Assembly: GCF_964340395.1 (NCBI RefSeq)
Contig: NC_135563.1
Location: forward strand, 124,001 to 188,000
DNA length: 64,000 bases
Reading direction: 5' to 3'
Source of the DNA: Glandiceps talaboti
Taxonomy: Eukaryota > Hemichordata > Enteropneusta > Spengelidae
Below are positions 1 to 14,332 of this stretch, piece by piece (position 1 is the first letter of the stretch; the number at the start of each line of letters is the position of its first letter). A program made the position numbers and the translations under genes. The notes under the pieces were generated by a model. The model was given only the letters and a program-made list of their open reading frames with translations. It made no database searches and had not been told where the DNA came from.

Positions 1-3000
1 TCAAAACTGATCAAAACTGGTCAAAACCTGTCGCAAACCGGTTTAAAACCTGTGCAAACAGGTCAAACCTCTCCAAACCGGTCAAAAACCTATCCAAACC
101 TGTCCAAAATAGGTGCAAACAACTCAAAACCCGTCAAAACCAGTCAAAACTTGTCCAAACCTGTCAAAACCAATGCAAACAAGTCAAAACTGATCAAAAC
201 CAGTCAACACCGGTTTAAAACCGGTCAAAACTGATCAAAACTGGTCAAAACCTGTCAAAACCGGTTCAAAACCAGTCAACACAGGTTTAAAACCGATCAA
301 AACTGATCAAAACTGGCCAAAACCTGTCGCAAACCGGTCAAACCGGTCAAAACCGGTCAAAAATAGGTGCAAACAACTCAAAACCCGTCAAAACCGATCA
401 AAACTTGTCAAAACCTGTCCAAACCTTTCAAAATCGGTCCAAACCGGTCCAAAACCATTGCAAACAAGACAAAAAACGTCAAAACCTGTCCATACCGGTT
501 TTAAACCAGTCAAATCCGATCATAATTAGTTAAAACATAAACAATAGGGTCAAAACCCGACCAAACCGCAAACCGGTCGACACCTGTCCAAACCTGTTCT
601 GTACAGGTTTAAATGAGTCAAAACCTGTGCAAACCTGTCTAAACGGTCCAAACCGGTCGAAAACCTATCCAAGGCGAACCAAAACTGGTGAAAATGAGTC
701 AATACCGGTCAAAACCTTCCAAATTGGTTATAATCATGTGAAAACAGATCAAAACTGGTCAAAACCTGTCAAAACTGGTTCAAACCTGTCGAAATCTATC
801 GAAACCAGTCCAAAACTGGTGAAAACAAGTCAAAACCGATCAAAACCAGTCAACACCGGTTTAAAACCGATCAAAACTGGTCAAAACCTGTCGCAAACCG
901 GTTTAAAACCAGTGAAAACTAGTTAAAACCTTTGCAAACCTGTCAAACCGGTCCAAACCGGTCAAAAATAGTTGCAAACAACTCAAAACCCGTCAAAACC
1001 GATTAAAACTTGTCAAAACCTGTCCAAACCTTTCAAAACCGGTCCAAACCGGTCGAAAACCCATCTAAACTGGTCTAAAACCAGTGCAAACAAGTCAAAA
1101 CTGATCAAAACCAGTCAACACCGGTTTAAAACCGATCAAAACTGATCAAAACTGGTCAAAACCTGTCGCAAACCGGTTTAAAACCTGTGCAAACAGGTCA
1201 AACCTCTCCAAAACGGTCAAAAACCTATCCAAACCTGTCCAAAATAGGTGCAAACAACTCAAAACCCGTCAAAACCAGTCAAAACTCGTCCAAACCTGTC
1301 CAAACCTTTCAAAATCGGTCCAAACCGGTCCAAAACCATTGCAAACAAGACAAAAAACGTCAAAACCTGTCCATACCGGTTTTAAACCAGTCAAATCCGA
1401 TCATAATTAGTTAAAACATAAACAATACTGTCAAAACCCGACCAAACCTGTCAAAACCAGTGCAAACAAGTCAAAACTGATCAAAACCAGTCAACACCGG
1501 TTTAAAACCGATCAAAACTGATCAAAACTGGCCAAAACCTGTCGCAAACCGGTCAAACCGGTCAAAACCGGTCAAAAATAGGTGCAAACAACTCAAAACC
1601 CGTCAAAACCGATCAAAACTTGTCAAAACCTGACCAAACCTTTCAAAATCGGTCCAAACCGGTCCAAAACCATTGCAAACAAGACAAAAAACGTCAAAAC
1701 CTGTCCATACCGGTTTTAAACCAGTCAAATCCGATCATAATTAGTTAAAACATAAACAATACTGTCAAAACCCGACCAAACCGCAAACCGGTCGACACCT
1801 GTCCAAACCTGTTCTGTACAGGTTTAAATGAGTCAAAACCTGTGCAAACCTGTCTAAACGGTCCAAACCGGTCGAAAACCTATCCAAGGCGAACCAAAAC
1901 TGGTGAAAATGAGTCAATACCGGTCAAAACCTTCCAAATTGGTTATAATCATGTGAAAACAGATCAAAACTGGTCAAAACCTGTCAAAACTGGTTCAAAC
2001 CTGTCGAAATCTATCGAAACCAGTCCAAAACTGGTGAAAACAAGTCAAAACCGATCAAAACCAGTCAACACCGGTTTAAAACCGATCAAAACTGGTCAAA
2101 ACCTGTCGCAAACCGGTTTAAAACCAGTGAAAACTAGTTAAAACCTTTGCAAACCTGTCAAACCGGTCCAAACCGGTCAAAAATAGTTGCAAACAACTCA
2201 AAACCCGTCAAAACCGATTAAAACTTGTCAAAACCTGTCCAAACCTTTCAAAACCGGTCCAAACCGGTCGAAAACCCATCTAAACTGGTCTAAAACCAGT
2301 GCAAACAAGTCAAAACTGATCAAAACCAGTCAACACCGGTTTAAAACCGATCAAAACTGATCAAAACTGGTCAAAACCTGTCGCAAACCGGTTTAAAACC
2401 TGTGCAAACAGGTCAAACCTCTCCAAAACGGTCAAAAACCTATCCAAACCTGTTCAAAATAGGTGCAAACAACTCAAAACCCGTCAAAACCAGTCAAAAC
2501 TCGTCCAAACCTATCCAAACCTTTCAAAATCGGTCCAAACCGGTCAAAAACCATTGCAAACAAGACAAAAAACGTCAAAACCTGTCCATACCGGTTTTAA
2601 ACCAGTCAAATCCGATCATAATTAGTTAAAACATAAACAATACTGTCAAAACCCGACCAAACCTGTCAAAACCAGTGCAAACAAGTCAAAACTGATCAAA
2701 ACCAGTCAACACCGGTTTAAAACCGGTCAAAACTGATCAAAACTGGTCAAAACCTGTCAAAACCGGTTCAAAACCAGTCAACACAGGTTTAAAACCGATC
2801 AAAACTGATCAAAACTGGCCAAAACCTGTCGCAAACCGGTCAAACCGGTCAAAACCGGTCAAAAATAGGTGCAAACAACTCAAAACCCGTCAAAACCGAT
2901 CAAAACTTGTCCAAACCTGTCCAAACCTTTCAAAATCGGTCCAAACCGGTCCAAAACCATTGCAAACAAGACAAAAAACGTCAAAACCTGTCCATACCGG

Positions 3001-6000
3001 TTTTAAACCAGTCAAATCCGATCATAATTAGTTAAAACATAAACAATACTGTCAAAACCCGACCAAACCGCAAACCGGTCGACACCTGTCCAAACCTGTT
3101 CTGTACAGGTTTAAATGAGTCAAAACCTGTGCAAACCTGTCTAAACGGTCCAAACCGGTCGAAAACCTATCCAAGGCGAACCAAAACTGGTGAAAATGAG
3201 TCAATACCGGTCAAAACCTTCCAAATTGGTTATAATCATGTGAAAACAGATCAAAACTGGTCAAAACCTGTCAAAACTGGTTCAAACCTGTCGAAATCTA
3301 TCGAAACCAGTCCAAAACTGGTGAAAACAAGTCAAAACCGATCAAAACCAGTCAACACCGGTTTAAAACCGATCAAAACTGGTCAAAACCTGTCGCAAAC
3401 CGGTTTAAAACCAGTGAAAACTAGTTAAAACCTTTGCAAACCTGTCAAACCGGTCCAAACCGGTCAAAAATAGTTGCAAACAACTCAAAACCCGTCAAAA
3501 CCGATTAAAACTTGTCAAAACCTGTCCAAACCTTTCAAAACCGGTCCAAACCGGTCGAAAACCCATCTAAACTGGTCTAAAACCAGTGCAAACAAGTCAA
3601 AACTGATCAAAACCAGTCAACACCGGTTTAAAACCGATCAAAACTGATCAAAACTGGTCAAAACCTGTCGCAAACCGGTTTAAAACCTATGCAAACAGGT
3701 CAAACCTCTCCAAACCGGTCAAAAACCTATCCAAACCTGTCCAAAATAGGTGCAAACAACTCAAAACCCGTCAAAACCAGTCAAAACTTGTCCAAACCTG
3801 TCCAAACCTGTCAAAACCAATGCAAACAAGTCAAAACTGATCAAAACCAGTCAACACCGGTTTAAAACCGGTCAAAACTGATCAAAACTGGTCAAAACCT
3901 GTCAAAACCGGTTCAAAACCAGTCAACACAGGTTTAAAACCGATCAAAACTGATCAAAACTGGCCAAAACCTGTCGCAAACCGGTCAAACCGGTCAAAAC
4001 CGGTCAAAAATAGGTGCAAACAACTCAAAACCCGTCAAAACCGATCAAAACTTGTCAAAACCTGTCCAAACCTTTCAAAATCGGTCCAAACCGGTCCAAA
4101 ACCATTGCAAACAAGACAAAAAACGTCAAAACCTGTCCATACCGGTTTTAAACCAGTCAAATCCGATCATAATTAGTTAAAACATAAACAATACTGTCAA
4201 AACCCGACCAAACCGCAAACCGGTCGACACCTGTCCAAACCTGTTCTGTACAGGTTTAAATGAGTCAAAACCTGTGCAAACCTGTCTAAACGGTCCAAAC
4301 CGGTCGAAAACCTATCCAAGGCGAACCAAAACTGGTGAAAATGAGTCAATACCGGTCAAAACCTTCCAAATTGGTTATAATCATGTGAAAACAGATCAAA
4401 ACTGGTCAAAACCTGTCAAAACTGGTTCAAACCTGTCGAAATCTATCGAAACCAGTCCAAAACTGGTGAAAACAAGTCAAAACCGATCAAAACCAGTCAA
4501 CACCGGTTTAAAACCGATCAAAACTGGTCAAAACCTGTCGCAAACCGGTTTAAAACCAGTGAAAACTAGTTAAAACCTTTGCAAACCTGTCAAACCGGTC
4601 CAAACCGGTCAAAAATAGTTGCAAACAACTCAAAACCCGTCAAAACCGATTAAAACTTGTCAAAACCTGTCCAAACCTTTCAAAACCGGTCCAAACCGGT
4701 CGAAAACCCATCTAAACTGGTCTAAAACCAGTGCAAACAAGTCAAAACTGATCAAAACCAGTCAACACCGGTTTAAAACCGATCAAAACTGATCAAAACT
4801 GGTCAAAACCTGTCGCAAACCGGTTTAAAACCTGTGCAAACAGGTCAAACCTCTCCAAACCGGTCAAAAACCTATCCAAACCTGTCCAAAATAGGTGCAA
4901 ACAACTCAAAACCCGTCAAAACCAGTCAAAACTTGTCCAAACCTGTCCAAACCTTTCAAAATCGGTCCAAACCGGTCCAAAACCATTGCAAACAAGACAA
5001 AAAACGTCAAAACCTGTCCATACCGGTTTTAAACCAGTCAAATCCGATCATAATTAGTTAAAACATAAACAATACTGTCAAAACCCGACCAAACCGCAAA
5101 CCGGTCGACACCTGTCCAAACCTGTTCTGTACAGGTTTAAATGAGTCAAAACCTGTGCAAACCTGTCTAAACGGTCCAAACCGGTCGAAAACCTATCCAA
5201 GGCGAACCAAAACTGGTGAAAATGAGTCAATACCGGTCAAAACCTTCCAAATTGGTTATAATCATGTGAAAACAGATCAAAACTGGTCAAAACCTGTCAA
5301 AACTGGTTCAAACCTGTCGAAATCTATCGAAACCAGTCCAAAACTGGTGAAAACAAGTCAAAACCGATCAAAACCAGTCAACACCGGTTTAAAACCGATC
5401 AAAACTGGTCAAAACCTGTCGCAAACCGGTTTAAAACCAGTGAAAACTAGTTAAAACCTTTGCAAACCTGTCAAACCGGTCCAAACCGGTCAAAAATAGT
5501 TGCAAACAACTCAAAACCCGTCAAAACCGATTAAAACTTGTCAAAACCTGTCCAAACCTTTCAAAACCGGTCCAAACCGGTCGAAAACCCATCTAAACTG
5601 GTCTAAAACCAGTGCAAACAAGTCAAAACTGATCAAAACCAGTCAACACCGGTTTAAAACCGATCAAAACTGATCAAAACTGGTCAAAACCTGTCGCAAA
5701 CCGGTTTAAAACCTGTGCAAACAGGTCAAACCTCTCCAAACCGGTCAAAAACCTATCCAAACCTGTCCAAAATAGGTGCAAACAACTCAAAACCCGTCAA
5801 AACCAGTCAAAACTTGTCCAAACCTGTCCAAACCTGTCAAAACCAATGCAAACAAGTCAAAACTGATCAAAACCAGTCAACACCGGTTTAAAACCGGTCA
5901 AAACTGATCAAAACTGGTCAAAACCTGTCAAAACCGGTTCAAAACCAGTCAACACAGGTTTAAAACCGATCAAAACTGATCAAAACTGGCCAAAACCTGT

Positions 6001-9000
6001 CGCAAACCGGTCAAACCGGTCAAAACCGGTCAAAAATAGGTGCAAACAACTCAAAACCCGTCAAAACCGATCAAAACTTGTCAAAACCTGTCCAAACCTT
6101 TCAAAATCGGTCCAAACCGGTCCAAAACCATTGCAAACAAGACAAAAAACGTCAAAACCTGTCCATACCGGTTTTAAACCAGTCAAATCCGATCATAATT
6201 AGTTAAAACATAAACAATACTGTCAAAACCCGACCAAACCGCAAACCGGTCGACACCTGTCCAAACCTGTTCTGTACAGGTTTAAATGAGTCAAAACCTG
6301 TGCAAACCTGTCTAAACGGTCCAAACCGGTCGAAAACCTATCCAAGGCGAACCAAAACTGGTGAAAATGAGTCAATACCGGTCAAAACCTTCCAAATTGG
6401 TTATAATCATGTGAAAACAGATCAAAACTGGTCAAAACCTGTCAAAACTGGTTCAAACCTGTCGAAATCTATCGAAACCAGTCCAAAACTGGTGAAAACA
6501 AGTCAAAACCGATCAAAACCAGTCAACACCGGTTTAAAACCGATCAAAACTGGTCAAAACCTGTCGCAAACCGGTTTAAAACCAGTGAAAACTAGTTAAA
6601 ACCTTTGCAAACCTGTCAAACCGGTCCAAACCGGTCAAAAATAGTTGCAAACAACTCAAAACCCGTCAAAACCGATTAAAACTTGTCAAAACCTGTCCAA
6701 ACCTTTCAAAACCGGTCCAAACCGGTCGAAAACCCATCTAAACTGGTCTAAAACCAGTGCAAACAAGTCAAAACTGATCAAAACCAGTCAACACCGGTTT
6801 AAAACCGATCAAAACTGATCAAAACTGGTCAAAACCTGTCGCAAACCGGTTTAAAACCTGTGCAAACAGGTCAAACCACTCCAAAACGGTCAAAAACCTA
6901 TCCAAACCTGTCCAAAATAGGTGCAAACAACTCAAAACCCGTCAAAACCAGTCAAAACTCGTCCAAACCTGTCCAAACCTTTCAAAATCGGTCCAAACCG
7001 GTCCAAAACCATTGCAAACAAGACAAAAAACGTCAAAACCTGTCCATACCGGTTTTAAACCAGTCAAATCCGATCATAATTAGTTAAAACATAAACAATA
7101 CTGTCAAAACCCGACCAAACCTGTCAAAACCAGTGCAAACAAGTCAAAACTGATTAAAACCAGTCAACACCGGTTTAAAACCGATCAAAACTGATCAAAA
7201 CTGGCCAAAACCTGTCGCAAACCGGTCAAACCGGTCAAAACCGGTCAAAAATAGGTGCAAACAACTCAAAACCCGTCAAAACCGATCAAAACTTGTCAAA
7301 ACCTGTCCAAACCAGTCAACACAGGTTTAAAACCGATCAAAACTGATCAAAACTGGCCAAAACCTGTCGCAAACCGGTCAAACTGGTCAAAACCGGTCAA
7401 AAATAGGTGCAAACAACTCAAAACCCGTCAAAACCGATCAAAACTTGTCAAAACCTGTCCAAACCTTTCAAAATCGGTCCAAACCGGTCCAAAACCATTG
7501 CAAACAAGACAAAAAACGTCAAAACCTGTCCATACCGGTTTTAAACCAGTCAAATCCGATCATAATTAGTTAAAACATAAACAATACTGTCAAAACCCGA
7601 CCAAACCGCAAACCGGTCGACACCTGTCCAAACCTGTTCTGTACAGGTTTAAATGAGTCAAAACCTGTGCAAACCTGTCTAAACGGTCCAAACCGGTCGA
7701 AAACCTATCCAAGGCGAACCAAAACTGGTGAAAATGAGTCAATACCGGTCAAAACCTTCCAAATTGGTTATAATCATGTGAAAACAGATCAAAACTGGTC
7801 AAAACCTGTCAAAACTGGTTCAAACCTGTCGAAATCTATCGAAACCAGTCCAAAACTGGTGAAAACAAGTCAAAACCGATCAAAACCAGTCAACACCGGT
7901 TTAAAACCGATCAAAACTGGTCAAAACCTGTCGCAAACCGGTTTAAAACCAGTGAAAACTAGTTAAAACCTTTGCAAACCTGTCAAACCGGTCCAAACCG
8001 GTCAAAAATAGTTGCAAACAACTCAAAACCCGTCAAAACCGATTAAAACTTGTCAAAACCTGTCCAAACCTTTCAAAACCGGTCCAAACCGGTCGAAAAC
8101 CCATCTAAACTGGTCTAAAACCAGTGCAAACAAGTCAAAACTGATCAAAACCAGTCAACACCGGTTTAAAACCGATCAAAACTGATCAAAACTGGTCAAA
8201 ACCTGTCGCAAACCGGTTTAAAACCTGTGCAAACAGGTCAAACCTCTCCAAACCGGTCAAAAACCTATCCAAACCTGTCCAAAATAGGTGCAAACAACTC
8301 AAAACCCGTCAAAACCAGTCAAAACTTGTCCAAAACTGATCAAAACTGGTCAAAACCTATCGAAACTGGTCCAAAACCAGTGCAAACAAATCAAAACTGA
8401 TCAAAACCAGTCAACACCGGTTTAAAACCGGTCAAAACTGATCAAAACTGGTCAAAACCGGTCAAAACCGGTTCAAAACCAGTCAACACAGGTTTAAAAC
8501 CGATCAAAACTGATCAAAACTGGTCAAAACCTGTCGCAAACCGGTCAAACCGGTCAAAACCGGTCAAAAATAGGTGCAAACAACTCAAAACCCGTCAAAA
8601 CCGATCAAAACTTGTCAAAACCTGTCCAAACCTTTCAAAATCGGTCCAAACCGGTCCAAAACCATTGCAAACAAGACAAAAAACGTCAAAACATGTCCAT
8701 ACCGGTTTTAAACCAGTCAAATCCGATCATAATTAGTTAAAACATAAACAATACTGTCAAAACCCGACCAAACCGCAAACCGGTCGACACCTGTCCAAAC
8801 CTGTTCTGTACAGGTTTAAATGAGTCAAAACCTGTGCAAACCTGTCTAAACGGTCCAAACCGGTCGAAAACCTATCCAAGGCGAACCAAAACTGGTGAAA
8901 ATGAGTCAATACCGGTCAAAACCTTCCAAATTGGTTATAATCATGTGAAAACAGATCAAAACTGGTCAAAACCTGTCAAAACTGGTTCAAACCTGTCGAA

Positions 9001-10839
9001 ATCTATCGAAACCAGTCCAAAACTGGTGAAAACAAGTCAAAACCGATCAAAACCAGTCAACACCGGTTTAAAACCGATCAAAACTGGTCAAAACCTGTCG
9101 CAAACCGGTTTAAAACCAGTGAAAACTAGTTAAAACCTTTGCAAACCTGTCAAACCGGTCCAAACCGGTCAAAAATAGTTGCAAACAACTCAAAACCCGT
9201 CAAAACCGATTAAAACTTGTCAAAACCTGTCCAAACCTTTCAAAACCGGTCCAAACCGGTCGAAAACCCATCTAAACTGGTCTAAAACCAGTGCAAACAA
9301 GTCAAAACTGATCAAAACCAGTCAACACCGGTTTAAAACCGATCAAAACTGATCAAAACTGGTCAAAACCTGTCGCAAACCGGTTTAAAACCTGTGCAAA
9401 CAGGTCAAACCTCTCCAAACCGGTCAAAAACCTATCCAAACCTGTCCAAAATAGGTGCAAACAACTCAAAACCCGTCAAAACCAGTCAAAACTTGTCCAA
9501 AACTGATCAAAACTGGTCAAAACCTATCGAAACTGGTCCAAAACCAGTGCAAACAAATCAAAACTGATCAAAACCAGTCAACACCGGTTTAAAACCGGTC
9601 AAAACTGATCAAAACTGGTCAAAACCGGTCAAAACCGGTTCAAAACCAGTCAACACAGGTTTAAAACCGATCAAAACTGATCAAAACTGGTCAAAACCTG
9701 TCGCAAACCGGTCAAACCGGTCAAAACCGGTCAAAAATAGGTGCAAACAACTCAAAACCCGTCAAAACCGATCAAAACTTGTCCAAACCTGTCCAAACCT
9801 TTCAAAATCGGTCCAAACCGGTCCAAAACCATTGCAAACAAGACAAAAAACGTCAAAACATGTCCATACCGGTTTTAAACCAGTCAAATCCGATCATAAT
9901 TAGTTAAAACATAAACAATACTGTCAAAACCCGACCAAACCGCAAACCGGTCGACACCTGTCCAAACCTGTTCTGTACAGGTTTAAATGAGTCAAAACCT
10001 GTGCAAACCTGTCTAAACGGTCCAAACCGGTCGAAAACCTATCCAAGGCGAACCAAAACTGGTGAAAATGAGTCAATACCGGTCAAAACCTTCCAAATTG
10101 GTTATAATCATGTGAAAACAGATCAAAACTGGTCAAAACCTGTCAAAACTGGTTCAAACCTATCGAAATCTATCGAAACCAGTCCAAAACTGTCCAAAAT
10201 AGGTGCAAACAACTCAAAACCCGTCAAAACCAGTCAAAACTTGTCCAAACCTGTCCAAACCTGTCAAAACCGGTCCAAATCGGTCGAAAACCTATCGAAA
10301 CTGGTCCAAAACCAGTGCAAACAAGTCAAAACTGGTCAAAACCTGTCAAAACCGGTTCAAAACCAGTCAACACAGGTTTAAAACCTGTCAAAACTGATCA
10401 AAACTGGTCAAAACCTGCCGCAAACCAGTCAAACCGGTCAAAACCTGTCCAAAACCATTCCAAACCGGTCACAACCTGTCCAAACCGGTCCAAAACCTAT
10501 GCAAACAAGACAAAACAGGTCAAAACCTGTCCATACCGGTTTTAAAGCAGTGTCAAATCCGATCATAATTAGTTAAAACATAAACAATACTGTCAAAACC
10601 CGACCAAACCGCAAACCGGTCGACACCTGTCCAAACCTCTTCTGTACAGGTTTAAATGAGTCAAAACCTGTGCAAACCTGTCAAACCGGTCCAAACCGGT
10701 CAAACAACTCAAAACCCGTCAAAACCGATCAAAACTTGTCAAAACCTGTCCAAACCTTTCAAAACCGGTCCAAACCGGTCGAAAACCCATCCAAACTGGT
10801 CTAAAACCAGTGCAAACAAGTCAAAACTGATCAAAACCA

Positions 10840-13009
10840 GTCAACACCGCTTTAAAACCGATCAAAACTGATCAAAACTGGTCAAAACCTGTCGCAAACC
10901 GGTTTAAAACCAGTGAAAACTGGTCAAAACCTGTGCAAACAGGTCAAACCTCTCCAAACCGGTCAAAAACCTATCCAAACCTGTCCAAAATAGGTGCAAA
11001 CAACTCAAAACCCGTCAAAACCAGTCAAAACTTGTCCAAACCGGTCCAAACCTTTCAAAATCGGTCCAAACCGGTCCAAAACCATTGCAAACAAGACAAA
11101 AAACGTCAAAACCTGTCCATACCGGTTTTAAACCAGTCAAATCCGATCATAATTAGTTAAAACATAAACAATACTGTCAAAACCCGACCAAACCGCAAAC
11201 CGGTCGACACCTGTCCAAACCTGTTCTGTACAGGTTTAAATGAGTCAAAACCTGTGCAAACCTGTCTAAACGGTCCAAACCGGTCGAAAACCTATCCAAG
11301 GCGGACCAAAACTGGTGAAAATGAGTCAATACCGGTCAAAACCTTCCAAATTGGTTATAATCATGTGAAAACAGATCAAAACTGGTCAAAACCTGTCAAA
11401 ACTGGTTCAAACCTGTCGAAATCTATCGAAACCAGTCCAAAACTGTCCAAAATAGGTGCAAACAACTCAAAACCCGTCAAAACCAGTCAAAACTTGTCCA
11501 AACCTGTCCAAACCTGTCAAAACTGGTCCAAACCGGTCGAAAATCTATCGAAACTGGTCCAAAACCAGTGCAAACAAGTCAAAACTGGTCAAAACCTGTC
11601 AAAACCGGTTCAAAACCAGTCAACACAGTTTTAAAACCTGTCAAAACTGATCAAAACTGGTCAAAACCTGTCGCAAACCAGTCAAACCGGTCAAAACCGG
11701 TCAAAACCTGTCCAAAACCATTCCAAACAGGTCACAACCTGTCCAAACCGGTCCAAAACCTATGCAAACAAGACAAAACAGGTCAAAACCTGTCCATACC
11801 GGTTTTAAAGCAGTGTCAAATCCGATCATAATTAGTTAAAACATAAACAATACTGTCAAAACCCGACCAAACCGCAAACCGGTCGACACCTGTCCAAACC
11901 TGTTCTGTACAGGTTTAAATGAGTCAAAACCTGTGCAAACCTGTCAAACCGGTCCAAACCGGTCAAACAACTCAAAACCCGTCAAAACCGATCAAAACTT
12001 GTCAAAACCTGTCCAAACCTTTCAAAACCGGTCCAAACCGGTCGAAAACCCATCCAAACTGGTCTAAAACCAGTGCAAACAAGTCAAAACTGATCAAAAC
12101 CAGTCAACACCGCTTTAAAACCGATCAAAACTGATCAAAACTGGTCAAAACCTGTCGCAAACCGGTTTAAAACCAGTGAAAACTGGTCAAAACCTGTGCA
12201 AACAGGTCAAACCTCTCCAAACCGGTCAAAAACCTATCCAAACCTGTCCAAAATAGGTGCAAACAACTCAAAACCCGTCAAAACCAGTCAAAACTTGTCC
12301 AAACCTGTCCAAACCTTTCAAAACCGGTCCAAACCGATCGAAAAACCTATCGAAACTGGTCCAAAACCAGTACAAACAAGTCAAAACTGATCAAAACCAG
12401 TCAACACCGGTTTAAAACCGATCAAAACTGATCAAAACTGGTCAAAACCTGTCAAAATCGGTTCAAACCTGTCGAAATCTATCGAAACCAGTCCAAAACT
12501 TGTGAAAACAAGTCAAAACCGATCAAAACCAGTCAACACCGGTTTAAAACCGATCAAAACTGGTCAAAACCTGTCGCAAACCGGTTTAAAACCAGTGAAA
12601 ACTGGTCAAAACCTGTGCAAACCTGTCAAACCGGTCGAAACCGGTCAAAAACCTATCCAAACCTGTCCAAAATGGGTGCAAACAACTCAAAACCCGTCAA
12701 AACCAGTCAAAACTTGTCCAAACCTGTCAAAACCTGTCAAAACCGGTCCAAACCGGTCGAAAACCTATCGAAACTGGTCTAAAACCAGTGCAAACAAGTC
12801 AAAACTGATCAAAACCAGTCAACACCGGTTTAAAACCGATCAAAACTGATCAAAACTGGTCAAAACCTGTCGCAAACCGGTTTAAAACCTGTGCAAACAG
12901 GTCAAACCTCTCCAAACCGGTCAAAAACCTATCCAAACCTGTCCAAAATAGGTGCAAACAACTCAAAACCCGTCAAAACCAGTCAAAACTTGTCCAAACC
13001 TGTCCAAAC
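10840..13009. repeat. Block duplicated 3,493 bp downstream (copy 1)
   Basis: This block of about 2.17 kb in the 10 bp satellite reappears almost unchanged at 14333-16502. All its landmark variants keep the same 3,493 bp offset (for example 11254 to 14747, 11568 to 15061, 12196 to 15689 and 12502 to 15995). Only a few substitutions were noticed, mostly in the left third. The right edge is sharp: after 13009 this copy continues TTTCAAAATCGG, whereas the other continues TGTCCAAACTGG. The left edge is less certain. It looks like a recent segmental copy within the array. Confidence 0.85.
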
Positions 13010-14332
13010 CTTTCAAAATCGGTCCAAACCGGTCCAAAACCATTGCAAACAAGACAAAAAACGTCAAAACCTGTCCATACCGGTTTTAAACCAGTCAAAT
13101 CCGATCATAATTAGTTAAAACATAAACAATACTGTCAAAACCCGACCAAACCGCAAACCGGTCGACACCTGTCCAAACCTGTTCTGTACAGGTTTAAATG
13201 AGTCAAAACCTGTGCAAACCTGTCTAAACGGTCCAAACCGGTCGAAAACCTATCCAAGGCGGACCAAAACTGGTGAAAATGAGTCAGTCAATACCGGTCA
13301 AAACCTTCCAAATTGGTTATAATCATGTGAAAACAGATCAAAACTGGTCAAAACCTGTCAAAACTGGTTCAAACCTGTCGAAATCTATCGAAACCAGTCC
13401 AAAACTGGTGAAAACAAGTCAAAACCGATCAAAACCAGTAAACACCGGTTTAAAACCGATCAAAACTGGTCAAAACCTGTCGCAAACCGGCTTAAAACCA
13501 GTGAAAACTAGTCAAAACCTGTGCAAACCTGTCAAACCGGTCCAAACCGGTCAAAAATAGTTGCAAACAACTCAAAACCCGTCAAAACCGATCAAAACTT
13601 GTTAAAACCTGTCCAAAACTTTCAAAACCGGTCCAAACCGGTCGAAAACCCATCCAAACTGGTTTAAAACCAGTGCAAACAAGTCAAAACTGATCAAAAC
13701 CAGTCAACACCGGTTTAAAACCGATCAAAACTGATCGAAACTGGTCAAAACCTGTCGCAAACCGGTTTAAAACCAGTGAAAACTGGTCAAAACCTGTGCA
13801 AACAGGTCAAACCTCTCCAAATCGGTCAAAAACCTATCCAAACCTGTCCAAAATAGGTGCAAACAACTCAAAACCAGTCAAAACTTGTCCAAACCTGTCC
13901 AAACCTTTCTAAATCGGTCCAAACCGGTCCAAAACCATTGCAAACAAGACAAAAAACGTCAAAACCTGTCCATACCGGTTTTAAACCAGTCAAATCCGAT
14001 CATAATTAGTTAAAACATAAACAATACTGTCAAAACCCGACCAAACCGCAAACCGGTCGACACCTGTCCAAACCTGTTCTGTACAGGTTTAAATGAGTCA
14101 AAACCTGTGCAAACCTGTCTAAACGGTCCAAACCGGTCGAAAACCTATCCAAGGCGGACCAAAACTGGTGAAAATGAGTCAGTCAATACCGGTCAAAACC
14201 TTCCAAATTGGTTATAATCATGTGAAAACAGATCAAAACTGGTCAAAACCTGTCAAAACTGGTTCAAACCTGTCGAAATCTATCGAAACCAGTCCAAAAC
14301 TGGTGAAAACAAGTCAAAACCGATCAAAACCA